A stretch of 64,000 nucleotides of DNA, from positions 1-64,000 of the forward strand of contig JABSRU010000010.1 of assembly GCA_013214965.1 (NCBI GenBank), given 5' to 3'. Shown piece by piece: positions 54,732-64,000 of the stretch. Made by a program: the position numbers and the translations under genes. The stretch is from Gammaproteobacteria bacterium. Its GTDB lineage: Bacteria; Pseudomonadota; Gammaproteobacteria; Enterobacterales; Psychrobiaceae. The notes beneath the pieces were generated by a model. It did no database searches and was not told where the DNA came from. It worked only from the letters and a program-made list of their open reading frames with translations. How positions within the stretch are numbered: the stretch's first letter is position 1; every line of letters starts with the position of its first letter.

Positions 54732-57113
54732 TTACGAAGTTTTTTTGATTTCGGTAATGTTTTGGTCATTTTCGACACAAAATCCTTGTGGATCATGTTC
54801 TAACGCCAACTCTAATACCTCGTCAATCCAACGAACCGGGTGAATTTCTAAATCACCAATCACATTTTGTGGGATTTCTTCAAGATCGCGTTCGTTTTCA
54901 TAAGGAATTAATACCCGTTTAATACCACCGCGATGCGCTGCTAATAATTTTTCTTTCAGACCACCAATTGGTAAGACTTCACCGCGCAGCGTAATCTCCC
55001 CCGTCATCGCGACATCACCACGGACTGGATTACCGGTTAAACTAGAAACCAGAGCGGTACACATAGCAATACCAGCACTAGGACCATCTTTAGGCGTCGC
55101 GCCTTCTGGCACATGAACATGAATATCACGTTTTTCATAGAAATTAGGGTTTATCCGTAATTTTTCAGCCCGCGAGCGTACGACGGTCATCGCCGCTTGA
55201 ATCGATTCTTGCATCACATCACCGAGCGAACCGGTATAATTTAATTTGCCCTTACCAACCACGGAAGCAGTTTCGATAGTGAGTAAATCACCGCCCACTT
55301 CAGTCCAAGCTAAACCGGTAACCTGTCCGACTTGATTGCTTTCGCCAGCGCGGCCATAATCACAACGTTGTACGCCGAGGTAATCTTTCAAATTTTTGTC
55401 GTCGACAATCACTTTGCCTTTCACTTGCTTAAGTAAAATTTGTTTGACTGCCTTACGACAAATTTTAGAAATTTCACGCTCGAGGGCACGAACTCCGGCT
55501 TCCCGAGTGTAATAACGAATAATCCCAATAATCGCACTTTCGGCTATTTCAATTTCACTGGCTTTAAGACCATTTCTTTCAATTTGTTTGTCTAATAAAT
55601 GCTTAGTCGCAATATTTAACTTCTCATCTTCGGTATAACCCGATAAACGAATCACTTCCATTCGATCGAGTAACGGACCTGGAATGTTCATGGAATTAGA
55701 GGTCGCAACAAACATCACATCTGACAAATCATAATCAACTTCTAAATAGTGATCGTTAAAACTGTTGTTTTGTTCGGGATCTAACACTTCTAGTAAGGCA
55801 GAAGCAGGATCACCTCGCATATCCGAGGCCATTTTATCGATTTCATCCAATAAAAATAGTGGGTTTTTTACCCCAACTTTCGCCATTTTCTGAATCAACT
55901 TGCCTGGCATCGAACCAATGTAAGTACGACGATGACCGCGAATTTCAGCTTCATCACGTACGCCGCCTAAAGCCATTCGAACATATTGACGCCCGGTCGC
56001 TTTAGCAATTGATTGCCCTAATGAGGTTTTACCAACACCAGGAGGGCCGACCAAACATAGGATTGGACCTTTTAGTTGTTTAACCCGTGATTGCACCGCG
56101 AGGTATTCTAAAATCCGTTCTTTGACTTTATCTAAGCCATAGTGGTCGGTGTTTAATACTACCTCTGCTTTAGCAAGATCTTTTTTAACTTTACTGCGCT
56201 TTTTCCACGGGACTGAGATCATCCAATCAATGTAACTACGTACCACCGTGGCTTCCGCAGACATCGGCGACATCATTTTAAGTTTTTGCAGTTCAGCTTC
56301 GGTTTTCTTCTTGGCTTCGGCTGTCATGCCTGCGTCAGCAATCTTTTTAGTCAGCTCTTCCATTTCATCGGGTGTATCGTCTAAATCACCGATTTCTTTT
56401 TGAATCGCCTTCATTTGTTCATTGAGGTAATATTCGCGTTGCGACTTTTCCATTTGCTTTTTAACCCGCGAACGGATTTTTTTCTCCATATGAAGTAGGT
56501 CTATCTCTGACTCCATCATGGTTAGCAAGAATTCTAGACGATCGTTAACTTCTTCAATCTCGATTACTTGCTGCTTGTCTTCCAGACTCAATGTCATGTG
56601 AGCAGCCATGGTATCTGCTAAACGTGCCGCATCTTCAATACCAGATAATGACGTCAGGACTTCAGGTGGAATTTTTTTGTTGAGCTTAATATAAGCGTCA
56701 AATTGAGTAACTGCGGTACGAATTAAAACCTCTTGTTCTAAATCGTCCAGCGGAGTTGTCACCACATACTGAGCATCAGCGGTGATTAAATGCTCTTCAT
56801 TATAGAGTTTGTTAATCCGAGCTCGTTGGTTACCTTCCACTAATACTTTCACCGTACCGTCAGGAAGTTTCAATAATTGAAGGATCGTGGCAACCGTACC
56901 CACTTGATATATTTCATCAAGCTTTGGCTCATCAACGTCGGCATCTTTTTGAGCCACTAATAAAATAAGCTTGTCTTGTTCCATCGCGGCTTCTAAGCAA
57001 CGAATCGATTTTTCACGGCCAACAAACAGTGGAATGACCATATGGGGATACACTACGACATCGCGTAATGGTAAAACGGGAATATTGATGCGTTCTAAGC
57101 GCTCTAATGGCAT
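54732..57113 (-). CDS. lon: ATP-dependent protease Lon
   Basis: A 793-residue cytoplasmic AAA+ serine protease degrading misfolded and regulatory proteins. N-terminal substrate domain ([22 protein letters not shown]), coiled coil, Walker [13 protein letters not shown] near residue 355 and Walker [10 protein letters not shown], then the protease domain with catalytic Ser in [10 protein letters not shown] near 678 and Lys near 720 ([12 protein letters not shown]). Upstream is a sigma-32-like promoter. clpX, its usual upstream neighbour, is missing at this locus; a 2OG oxygenase gene stands there instead. Confidence 0.97.
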   Translation of the reverse strand: MPLERLERINIPVLPLRDVVVYPHMVIPLFVGREKSIRCLEAAMEQDKLILLVAQKDADVDEPKLDEIYQVGTVATILQLLKLPDGTVKVLVEGNQRARINKLYNEEHLITADAQYVVTTPLDDLEQEVLIRTAVTQFDAYIKLNKKIPPEVLTSLSGIEDAARLADTMAAHMTLSLEDKQQVIEIEEVNDRLEFLLTMMESEIDLLHMEKKIRSRVKKQMEKSQREYYLNEQMKAIQKEIGDLDDTPDEMEELTKKIADAGMTAEAKKKTEAELQKLKMMSPMSAEATVVRSYIDWMISVPWKKRSKVKKDLAKAEVVLNTDHYGLDKVKERILEYLAVQSRVKQLKGPILCLVGPPGVGKTSLGQSIAKATGRQYVRMALGGVRDEAEIRGHRRTYIGSMPGKLIQKMAKVGVKNPLFLLDEIDKMASDMRGDPASALLEVLDPEQNNSFNDHYLEVDYDLSDVMFVATSNSMNIPGPLLDRMEVIRLSGYTEDEKLNIATKHLLDKQIERNGLKASEIEIAESAIIGIIRYYTREAGVRALEREISKICRKAVKQILLKQVKGKVIVDDKNLKDYLGVQRCDYGRAGESNQVGQVTGLAWTEVGGDLLTIETASVVGKGKLNYTGSLGDVMQESIQAAMTVVRSRAEKLRINPNFYEKRDIHVHVPEGATPKDGPSAGIAMCTALVSSLTGNPVRGDVAMTGEITLRGEVLPIGGLKEKLLAAHRGGIKRVLIPYENERDLEEIPQNVIGDLEIHPVRWIDEVLELALEHDPQGFCVENDQNITEIKKTS

Positions 57114-57157
57114 ATTTCGCTCTCTTAGCTTGGGATCGACAGAGTGTTATTAACCTT

Positions 57158-57185
57158 ATATTGGGATTAATAACAAAACTTCAAT
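57158..57185 (-). promoter_or_regulatory. Candidate sigma-32 heat-shock promoter of lon
   Basis: On the minus strand ATTGAAG (57185-57179), 13-nt spacer, CCCAATAT (57165-57158), resembling CTTGAAA-N13-CCCATNT. It lies 45 bp before the lon ATG; lon is a classic heat-shock gene. Confidence 0.55.
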
Positions 57186-57263
57186 ATCCAACAATAAAAT
57201 AGATGAGTTTTATTATTTGCTGCCAGTGGGAACTTTGACAAGTCTTTTTTTTAAAACAGATAA

Positions 57264-57289
57264 AAAAAAAGACCCTGATGGGTCTTTTT
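57264..57289 (-). terminator. Terminator of the 2OG oxygenase gene
   Basis: The stem AAAAAGACCC/GGGTCTTTTT (57266-57275 with 57280-57289) with a TGAT loop; a T tract follows on the minus strand. It separates the gene from lon. Confidence 0.88.
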
Positions 57290-57307
57290 CGATTGCCTAC
57301 GTTGGGA

Positions 57308-58147
57308 TTATTTAACCCCTAACTCTCTTAATCGTTCGTCAAGATAGCTACCAGCGGTATACTTTTCTGATAGAACGACTTCATTATTTGGGTGTAAAAA
57401 TAATGGCAGTGATATCCGAGATTTGTCACTACGACCACCAGTTGGGTTAATCACCCGGTGAATAGTCGACGGAAAATAACCGCGAGAAGCTTCTTGCAGC
57501 ATATCACCAATATTAATAATAATATTGCCAAAGTCACATGGAACATCAACCCACGAACCATCATTGGCAATCACTTGCAGTCCTGGCTCATTGGCCGCCG
57601 GTAAAATGGTCAGGAGGTTAATGTCACCATGAGCAGCAGCGCGAATTGCACCGGGCTCTTCTTCTCCAGTCATTGGCGGATAATGAAGAATACGTAGTAA
57701 CGTACCAGAACTATCTTTAATCATTGATGGTAGAGATTGTGAATAATGCTGAGCAACGTCAGCTGGCGTGTGCTTTTCAACCCAACCTAATAGTTCTTGG
57801 GCTAGTTGATTGGCCAGATCGTAATATTCAAGAATTTGCACTTTTAAATGCTCTGGCATTTTACCCCAAGGGTAAACATGAAAATATTCTTTAATATCTT
57901 TAATGCTATGCCCTTTAGCAATTTCTGATACCGATGGTGGGAAGTAACCATCTTGTTTTTTTGGATCAAACAAAAAATCATCTTTGGCATCAGACATGAA
58001 AAACTGATACCAAGACTCATAAATCGCTTCAACTTTTTCTTTAGCAATCGGATGATTGGTTAACACACCAAAACCGGTTTTATGCAACGATTCCACAAAA
58101 CGTTGTGGCGCATCACTAGCGGTATAATCTACAGTTAAAACGTTCAT
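57308..58147 (-). CDS. 2-oxoglutarate/Fe(II)-dependent oxygenase, isopenicillin-N-synthase-like
   Basis: A 279-residue soluble oxygenase. N-terminal DIOX_N-type region (ASDAPQRFVESLHKTGFGVLTNHPI); the jelly-roll has the iron ligands His and Asp in AAAHGDINLLTIL near residue 173 and His in STIHRVINP near 227, and the 2OG-binding Arg-x-Ser in KSRISLPLF. IPNS-family members hydroxylate or desaturate many small molecules; substrate unknown. No biosynthetic cluster is adjacent. Monocistronic between purL and lon terminators. Confidence 0.9.
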   Translation of the reverse strand: MNVLTVDYTASDAPQRFVESLHKTGFGVLTNHPIAKEKVEAIYESWYQFFMSDAKDDFLFDPKKQDGYFPPSVSEIAKGHSIKDIKEYFHVYPWGKMPEHLKVQILEYYDLANQLAQELLGWVEKHTPADVAQHYSQSLPSMIKDSSGTLLRILHYPPMTGEEEPGAIRAAAHGDINLLTILPAANEPGLQVIANDGSWVDVPCDFGNIIINIGDMLQEASRGYFPSTIHRVINPTGGRSDKSRISLPLFLHPNNEVVLSEKYTAGSYLDERLRELGVK

Positions 58148-58288
58148 AATATATTTCTTATCATTAATTAATCCTATACCAACAAATTGTACGGATTAAC
58201 AGGGGTGATTTGTATCTAATGCTATTAATTATAGCGTCATAACCACGATTATGTGTGACCGATCACGTTTTTTTAGAACAGAAAAAAC

Positions 58289-58311
58289 AAAACCACCTCG
58301 CGGTGGTTTTA
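58289..58311 (-). terminator. purL terminator
   Basis: The stem AAAACCACC/GGTGGTTTT (58289-58297 with 58302-58310) with a TCGC loop, 22 bp past the purL stop, followed on the minus strand by a T-rich tail. Confidence 0.85.
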
Positions 58312-58332
58312 ATGTTTATGAAATAATCAGTG

Positions 58333-61300
58333 TTAACCGACATTAACCCGAGCGTTTCTAAACATTCTCATCCAAGGGCTATCTTCTTTCCAATCATCAG
58401 GGTGCCATGAGTTCGCAACCGCTCTAAACACTCGTTCAGGGTGCGGCATCATGATTGTTACTCGACCATCGATGCTCGTTAATCCGGTAATACCAGCAAC
58501 CGAACCATTTGGGTTAGCCGGGTATTGTTCGGTGATTTGACCGTGATTATCAACAAACTGTAAAGCTACCGTGCCGCTGTTTAATGCCGCATTGATCGCT
58601 TGTTGGTTTTTAAATTCCGCATGGCCTTCACCATGAGAAACCGCAATTGGCATCTGTGAGCCAGCCATACCATCAAAGAATACCGATGGGCTCTTTTGCA
58701 CTTCAACTAAACTAAAGCGTGCTTCAAATCGTTCTGATTTGTTTTGAACAAAGTGTGGCCATAAATCAGAACCCGGGATCAACTCTTTAAGGTTTGACAA
58801 CATTTGACAACCGTTACAAACACCTAATGAGAACGTGTCTTGACGGTTGAAAAACTCACTAAACTGAGCACGAGCAAGTTCATTAAACAAAATAGATTTA
58901 GCCCAGCCCTCGCCCGCGCCTAATACATCACCATAGGAGAATCCGCCACACGCCACCATCCCTTTAAATTGCTCAAGGGAAACTCGTCCCGAAAGAATAT
59001 CGGACATATGAACATCAATCGCATTAAAACCGGCACGATTAAATGCCGCCGCCATTTCGACATGTGAGTTAACACCCTGTTCGCGCAAAATAGCCATCGG
59101 TGGCTTAGCACCGGTTAGAATAAATGGCGCGGCGACATCCTCATTTAAATCAAACGTTAAATTAGCATGTAAACCTGGGTTGTTATCATCAAGTTTTAAG
59201 GCAAACTCTTGCTCAGCACAACTTGGATTATCACGCAGTTTTTGCATTTGATAACTGGTGTTTGACCACAGTTGGCGCAAATCACGACGGTTGGCACTGA
59301 ACACAGGTTCGCCCGCGGCGTTAATGCTAATGGCATTATCATCCGTTAACCTGCCAATCACATGCGTCACAGCCGTTAAGCCATGATGTGCAATCACTTC
59401 GTTAACCGCAGCTAAGTCAGCGGTCTTCACTTGAATAACCGCACCAAGTTCTTCATTAAAAAGCTGGCCGAGTAGGTCTTGATCGTTCGCTAGCTCCAGT
59501 TTAACCCCGGTATTACCAGCAAATGCCATCTCAGTAATCGTGGTGAATAAACCACCGTCAGAGCGATCATGATAAGCCAATAGTTTACCTTGGGCCAATA
59601 ACGTTTGTACCGAGTCAAACAGCCCTTTTAATAACGCTGGGCTGTCTAAATCAGGTGTTTGATTACCTAACTGCTTATAAACCTGGGCTAACGCACTACC
59701 GCCTAGTCTATTTTGACCAGCGCCTAGGTCAATTAATAATAATTGAGTATCACCTTGGTCGGTACGCAATTGCGGCGTCAGTGTATTACGAATGTCAGTG
59801 ACTACTGCAAAAGCGGTCATTATCAATGATAAAGGTGAAGTCACTGTTTTATCTTTACCATCTTCCTGCCATTGGGTTTTCATTGACATTGAGTCTTTAC
59901 CCACGGGGATAGTGATACCCAATGCCGGACAAAGTTCTTCGCCAATCGCTTTTACTGCTTCATATAACCCAGCATCTTCACCTGGATGCCCTGCTGCTGA
60001 CATCCAGTTCGCAGACATTTGTAATTGACTAATTTCACCAATTTGCGCGCTAGCAATATTAGTAATAGATTCAGCAACGGCCATTCTCGCTGACGCACCA
60101 AAGTTTAATAATGCCAAAGGTGTCCGTTCACCCATCGCCATCGCTTCACCCGCATAGGTATCATAACTTGCGGCGGTAACAGCACAGTTAGCGACTGGCA
60201 CTTGCCAAGGACCCACCATTTGATCCCGTGCAACTAAGCCAGTGACCGTACGATCGCCAATAGTAATTAAGAAGCCCTTATCGGCGACCGTCGGTAGACT
60301 AAGTACACGGCTAACTGCGTCATCAATAGTCACGTCACTAAAATCTAATGCTTGTCCTTGAGTGACTTGCGTTGTCGCGTCACGATGCATTTTAGGTGGC
60401 TTACCGAGTAAGACATCCAATGGCATATCAATTGGTTGATTATTAAAATGACTATCCGTTAGTGATAAATGTGGTTCTAGTGTCGCTTCTCCAACAACAG
60501 CAAACGGCGCACGTTCTCGTAAACAAATAGCTTCAAATTGTGCTAATTTTTCAGGGGGAACAGCCATCACGTAACGCTCTTGCGATTCATTACACCAAAT
60601 TTCATGGGGCGCCATACCAGGTTCATCATTCGGGACATTACGTAATTCAAAACTACCACCGCGGCCACCATCACTGACTAATTCAGGAAAGGCATTTGAA
60701 ATCCCGCCAGCGCCAACATCATGAATAAAAGCAATCGGGTTCTCTTCACCCAATTGCCAACACCGATCGATAACTTCCTGACAACGGCGCTCAATCTCAG
60801 GATTCTCACGTTGCACTGATGCAAAATCAAGGTTTTCAGCGGATTGACCTGAAGCCATTGATGATGCAGCACCACCGCCTAAACCAATATTCATTGCCGG
60901 TCCACCTAGCACAATCAACTTAGCGCCAACCGGGATTTCACCTTTTTGTACGTGTTGACCTCTAATATTACCTAAACCGCCAGCAATCATGATTGGCTTG
61001 TGATAACCACGAACTTCGCGACCATTATGAGAAACCACTTCTTCCTCATAGGTTCGGAAGTAGCCACAAATAGCTGGGCGACCAAACTCATTATTAAATG
61101 CTGCGCCGCCCAGGGGCCCCTCGGTCATAATATCTAATGCTGAGACAATACGGCTTGGTTTACCAAAATCGCTTTCCCAAGGTTGAATCGCACCAGGAAT
61201 TCGTAGATTTGATACGGTAAATCCGCTCAAGCCCGCCTTTGGTTTTGAGCCACGTCCTGTAGCGCCCTCATCACGAATTTCACCACCGTTGCCGGTCGCG

Positions 61301-62217
61301 GCGCCAGGGAATGGCGAGATAGCGGTTGGGTGATTATGGGTTTCAACCTTCATCAGAATATGAATATCCTCTTGATTATATTCATATTCACAGGTTTCAG
61401 GATTAGGGAAGAAGCGACCAGCTTTCGAGCCGACCATTACCGATGCATTATCTTTGTAGGCTGATAAGACATTTTCAGGGTGGGTTTCATAAGTATTTTT
61501 GATCATTTTAAATAATGATTTTGGCTGATCGATACCATCGATAGTCCAATCGGCATTAAATATTTTATGACGACAATGTTCTGAGTTAGCCTGAGCAAAC
61601 ATCATCAATTCAATATCATTAGGATTACGATTTAAGCCTTTAAAAGCCTCAACCAAATAATCAATTTCATCGGCAGCTAATGCTAACCCAAGTTTAATAT
61701 TCGCGACTTCTAACGCACGACGGCCACCGGTTAAAATATCAATGGCGGTCATTTCACTCGGTGTGGCGGTCACAAATAAAGCGTTCGCATCATTTAAGTC
61801 CGTTAATACAACTTCCATCATCCGATCATGAATAAGGCCGTTAAGCTGTTGCCATTGGGTAGCTGACAGATCACCTTCAATATAGTAGGCAATACCTCGC
61901 TCTAAACGTTTCACTTGAGCTAAACCACAGTTATTAGCAATATCAGTTGCTTTAGATGACCAAGGTGAGATAGTACCTGGTCGTGGCGTCACCAACATTA
62001 GTTTACCGCTTGGTTGATGCTCGGCAATTGTAGGACCATAAGTTAATAATTTATTTAATTTAGTCAGCTCAGTATCGTTTAGAGGTGCTGTTAAGTCTAC
62101 AAAATGAACAAATTCAGCATAAATATTCGTTACGCCTAAGTTAAGTTCATTGCTCGTTGTTAATAATTTATTAAGACGAAATTCGGATAGGGCCGAGGCT
62201 CCACGGAGGATTTCCAT
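58333..62217 (-). CDS. purL: Phosphoribosylformylglycinamidine synthase
   Basis: A 1294-residue single-chain enzyme (gammaproteobacterial large PurL), fourth step of purine synthesis: FGAR + Gln + ATP to FGAM. N-terminal PurS-like domain, two AIRS-type synthetase halves ([45 protein letters not shown] split over about 290-325; [17 protein letters not shown]) and C-terminal glutaminase with the nucleophile in [10 protein letters not shown] near residue 1139 and the His/Glu in [11 protein letters not shown] 62217 gives E. coli length (1295); the frame runs 15 codons further. Divergent from mltF as in E. coli. Confidence 0.96.
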   Translation of the reverse strand: MEILRGASALSEFRLNKLLTTSNELNLGVTNIYAEFVHFVDLTAPLNDTELTKLNKLLTYGPTIAEHQPSGKLMLVTPRPGTISPWSSKATDIANNCGLAQVKRLERGIAYYIEGDLSATQWQQLNGLIHDRMMEVVLTDLNDANALFVTATPSEMTAIDILTGGRRALEVANIKLGLALAADEIDYLVEAFKGLNRNPNDIELMMFAQANSEHCRHKIFNADWTIDGIDQPKSLFKMIKNTYETHPENVLSAYKDNASVMVGSKAGRFFPNPETCEYEYNQEDIHILMKVETHNHPTAISPFPGAATGNGGEIRDEGATGRGSKPKAGLSGFTVSNLRIPGAIQPWESDFGKPSRIVSALDIMTEGPLGGAAFNNEFGRPAICGYFRTYEEEVVSHNGREVRGYHKPIMIAGGLGNIRGQHVQKGEIPVGAKLIVLGGPAMNIGLGGGAASSMASGQSAENLDFASVQRENPEIERRCQEVIDRCWQLGEENPIAFIHDVGAGGISNAFPELVSDGGRGGSFELRNVPNDEPGMAPHEIWCNESQERYVMAVPPEKLAQFEAICLRERAPFAVVGEATLEPHLSLTDSHFNNQPIDMPLDVLLGKPPKMHRDATTQVTQGQALDFSDVTIDDAVSRVLSLPTVADKGFLITIGDRTVTGLVARDQMVGPWQVPVANCAVTAASYDTYAGEAMAMGERTPLALLNFGASARMAVAESITNIASAQIGEISQLQMSANWMSAAGHPGEDAGLYEAVKAIGEELCPALGITIPVGKDSMSMKTQWQEDGKDKTVTSPLSLIMTAFAVVTDIRNTLTPQLRTDQGDTQLLLIDLGAGQNRLGGSALAQVYKQLGNQTPDLDSPALLKGLFDSVQTLLAQGKLLAYHDRSDGGLFTTITEMAFAGNTGVKLELANDQDLLGQLFNEELGAVIQVKTADLAAVNEVIAHHGLTAVTHVIGRLTDDNAISINAAGEPVFSANRRDLRQLWSNTSYQMQKLRDNPSCAEQEFALKLDDNNPGLHANLTFDLNEDVAAPFILTGAKPPMAILREQGVNSHVEMAAAFNRAGFNAIDVHMSDILSGRVSLEQFKGMVACGGFSYGDVLGAGEGWAKSILFNELARAQFSEFFNRQDTFSLGVCNGCQMLSNLKELIPGSDLWPHFVQNKSERFEARFSLVEVQKSPSVFFDGMAGSQMPIAVSHGEGHAEFKNQQAINAALNSGTVALQFVDNHGQITEQYPANPNGSVAGITGLTSIDGRVTIMMPHPERVFRAVANSWHPDDWKEDSPWMRMFRNARVNVG

Positions 62218-62418
62218 AGGGTTAATCACCAATTTAGTTAGATATGCTAAAATTGGCCGCAATTATAAGTGAAATAGCTCACAATTTTAACCTTTAGATT
62301 GTTTTTTTTGTCACACTTTAGCTTTTTTTTTTGATCCTAGTGCCCAAGGCGTGGTTCTGATATAGACTATAGATCATTGGTCATGGATATATTTTATACT
62401 TACAAATGGAGAGTGCTA
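62218..62418. other. purL-mltF divergent promoter region
   Basis: This 201-bp AT-rich spacer must hold both promoters. It includes T8 and T10 runs at 62302-62335. No PurR palindrome (ACGCAAACGTTTGCGT type) was found. Confidence 0.4.
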
Positions 62419-63909
62419 TTGTTTTTGTCCCAAATACACAGTTTTACTCGACCAATAATGATGATGATGGCCGCTACTTTGCTCTTAAGCTGTAATAAGA
62501 CAGATCCATTATCACATCTCGAAAAGATCAAACAACGAAAAACCATCACCATCGGTACCTTATACGGACCAAGTAGCTATTTTGGTTCAGAAAATAGTTC
62601 AAGTGCCATTGAACAAGATTTAGCCCATCGATTTTCAGATTATTTAGATGTTGAGTTAGAAGTCGTCTCGAGCACCGATTTACCCAACTTATTTAAAATG
62701 CTTGAAAATAACCAAGTTGATTTACTTGCCACTGGCTTATCAGTCACTGACCAACGCTTAAAAAACATGCGCTTTGGTCCGCCTTATTATCAAGTTACTC
62801 AGCAGTTGGTTTATAAACAAGGGAAAAAAAGACCGCGTAAAATTAATCAGCTGACGGGAAAATTAATGGTGATAGATGGCAGTAGTCATCTAGAGACCTT
62901 AAAAGAAATAAATAAAACGAATCCGGAATTGCAATGGAGTACGACAACGGTACACGATCCGGATCAGCTGTTAAAACTATTAATTGACGAGAAAATTGAT
63001 TACACCGTGGTTGATTCCACTGTATTAGCACGAAATAGACGACAATATCCTGACTTAAGTCTGTCGATGACATTAAGTCAACCACAACCGATTGCCTGGG
63101 TAATTAGTAATAATACCGATGATTCACTCTACGGAAAAGTCATTGATTTTTTTGGCTATATCCAAAGCAATGGTACCATGGTTCAGCTGGAAGAGAAGTA
63201 TTTTGGCCATGTCCAACGATTTGATTATGTTGATACTAGAGCTTTTATCAGAGCTGTAACCAAAACTTTGCCTACCTATCAGTTACTCTTTGAACAACAC
63301 TCAGGGACTATTCCCTGGTTACAGCTAGCTGCAACTGCTTATCAAGAATCTCATTGGAACCCGCGAGCAAAATCCCCGACCGGTGTCAGAGGGATGATGA
63401 TGTTAACATTACCCACCGCTAAACAGCTTGGCGTTGTTAGCAGGCTCAATCCAGAGCAAAGCATCAAAGGGGGTGCATTATACCTCCAGCAGCTGCTAAA
63501 TCGGTTACCTAACACCATTGAGCATGAACAAAAATTTTGGTTTGCATTGGCTTCATATAACGTTGGTTTCGGTCATTTAATGGATGCCCGAAAGCTAGCG
63601 ATAAGAATGAATAAAAATCCAAATACCTGGGTCAGTATCAAGCAAATTTTACCTTTACTGGAAAAAAGTGCTTATTATAAAAAAACCCGTCACGGTTTTG
63701 CTCGTGGTCGGGAAGCTGTGCATTACGTTGATAGCATTCGACGCTATTATGAAACCCTAGTAGCCTTATCAATAAAGTCTATTATTAGCCCAGCGATCCT
63801 AGCACAAGCAGCACAGGACGATTCAGAGCTAGTGCCATTGGGTAATTATAATTATCAAATAAACAAGACAACCAGCGAAACAATACTAAATATAGTAGAT
63901 CCAGAATGA
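62419..63909 (+). CDS. mltF: Membrane-bound lytic murein transglycosylase F
   Basis: An outer-membrane lipoprotein that cleaves peptidoglycan with 1,6-anhydro product. Lipobox LLLSC, then a periplasmic binding-protein-like domain (KTITIGTLYGPSSYF, NNQVDLLATGLSVT, FGPPYYQVTQQLVYK) and a C-terminal lysozyme-like SLT domain with the catalytic Glu in AAYQESHW-type TAYQESHWNPRAKSPTGVRGMMML. The TTG at 62419 has GGAGAG at 7 nt and yields a 24-residue lipoprotein signal; ATG 62383 and TTG 62377 are in frame but lack a ribosome site. With the TTG, 496 residues. Divergent from purL. Confidence 0.9.
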   Translation: MFLSQIHSFTRPIMMMMAATLLLSCNKTDPLSHLEKIKQRKTITIGTLYGPSSYFGSENSSSAIEQDLAHRFSDYLDVELEVVSSTDLPNLFKMLENNQVDLLATGLSVTDQRLKNMRFGPPYYQVTQQLVYKQGKKRPRKINQLTGKLMVIDGSSHLETLKEINKTNPELQWSTTTVHDPDQLLKLLIDEKIDYTVVDSTVLARNRRQYPDLSLSMTLSQPQPIAWVISNNTDDSLYGKVIDFFGYIQSNGTMVQLEEKYFGHVQRFDYVDTRAFIRAVTKTLPTYQLLFEQHSGTIPWLQLAATAYQESHWNPRAKSPTGVRGMMMLTLPTAKQLGVVSRLNPEQSIKGGALYLQQLLNRLPNTIEHEQKFWFALASYNVGFGHLMDARKLAIRMNKNPNTWVSIKQILPLLEKSAYYKKTRHGFARGREAVHYVDSIRRYYETLVALSIKSIISPAILAQAAQDDSELVPLGNYNYQINKTTSETILNIVDPE

Positions 63910-64000
63910 TAATCGTTTTTATCAAAAAAAATTATTGCAACAGTAAAATAAAAATCGTAAGTTAAGCACACAGGCTTATTTGCTCAGGATGATGCAAAAT
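63910..64000. other. Region after mltF to the window edge
   Basis: 91 bp of AT-rich sequence. GATAATCGTTTTTATC at 63907-63922 is a weak dyad; no clear terminator or gene start can be called before the window ends. Confidence 0.3.

Noticed and set aside
1-64000. CRISPR array, prophage, toxin-antitoxin, restriction or biosynthetic cluster
   Set aside because: Looked for on both strands; no repeat-spacer array, integrase, phage structural gene, methylase or synthase was seen. The only mobile DNA recognised is the 224-bp element.

Overview
The window reads as core chromosome of an AT-rich, marine-type gammaproteobacterium close to the Shewanella/Alteromonadales group. This is judged from protein similarity to Escherichia coli and Shewanella and from gene order; no search was run. 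Nearly every gene is a recognisable housekeeping gene in a conserved neighbourhood: prkA-yeaH-ycgB, fadR/nhaB, ycgN-ycgL/minCDE, yoaA-tsaB...fadD-rnd, miaB-ybeZ-ybeY-ybeX-lnt, leuS-lptE-holA-nadD, relA-rlmD/barA and lon-hupB-ppiD. There is no prophage, CRISPR array, restriction island or biosynthetic cluster.

Layout. 1-2.9 kb: the 3' end of rne (RNase E), a small phosphatase, and thiol/oxidative defence genes (peroxiredoxin, monothiol glutaredoxin, Fe-superoxide dismutase). 3-8 kb: the PrkA/YeaH/SpoVR stress trio. 8-11.2 kb: fadR, nhaB, dsbB. 11.2-13.9 kb: ycgN-ycgL facing away from the minCDE division-site operon. 13.9-21.5 kb: a minus-strand run yoaA-tsaB-hypothetical-M50 peptidase-hydrolase, then fadD and rnd. 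21.8-25.8 kb: a PAS chemoreceptor, a nucleotide-sugar dehydrogenase and a secreted protein with a degenerate PEP-CTERM tail. 25.9-37.4 kb: tRNA modification, ribosome maturation, lipoprotein acylation, leucyl-tRNA synthetase, LPS assembly, DNA polymerase III delta and NAD synthesis. 37.4-38.6 kb: a decayed M20 peptidase gene split by a small inverted-repeat element, then tRNA-Ser and tRNA-Arg. 38.8-42.2 kb: a GGDEF protein and a two-subunit sodium/solute symporter. 42.2-49.3 kb: relA, rlmD, barA, yjaG. 49.4-52.1 kb: efpL, an NSS transporter and two small conserved genes. 52.2-58.1 kb: ppiD, hupB, lon and a 2OG-Fe(II) oxygenase. 58.3-63.9 kb: purL and mltF.

The accessory signal is concentrated in two places. 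At 37.5-38.3 kb a 224-bp MITE-like element with an 8-bp target duplication sits in an M20 peptidase pseudogene, and removing it restores the local peptidase reading frame exactly. At 24.8-25.8 kb the PEP-CTERM-like gene has a sigma-54-type promoter with an upstream palindrome, which fits the RpoN/PrsR control known for PEP-CTERM systems, although no exosortase gene lies in the window. Other points of interest are regulatory: a PsrA-like operator at fadD, paired dyads before the symporter operon, a heat-shock-type promoter at lon, and rnd beginning immediately behind the fadD terminator.

Starts were moved inward from the longest open frame where a Shine-Dalgarno sequence or family length favoured it (peroxiredoxin, ycgB, minC, minD, minE, rnd, miaB, ybeL, hupB, purL, mltF and others). 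Several genes appear to use TTG or GTG.
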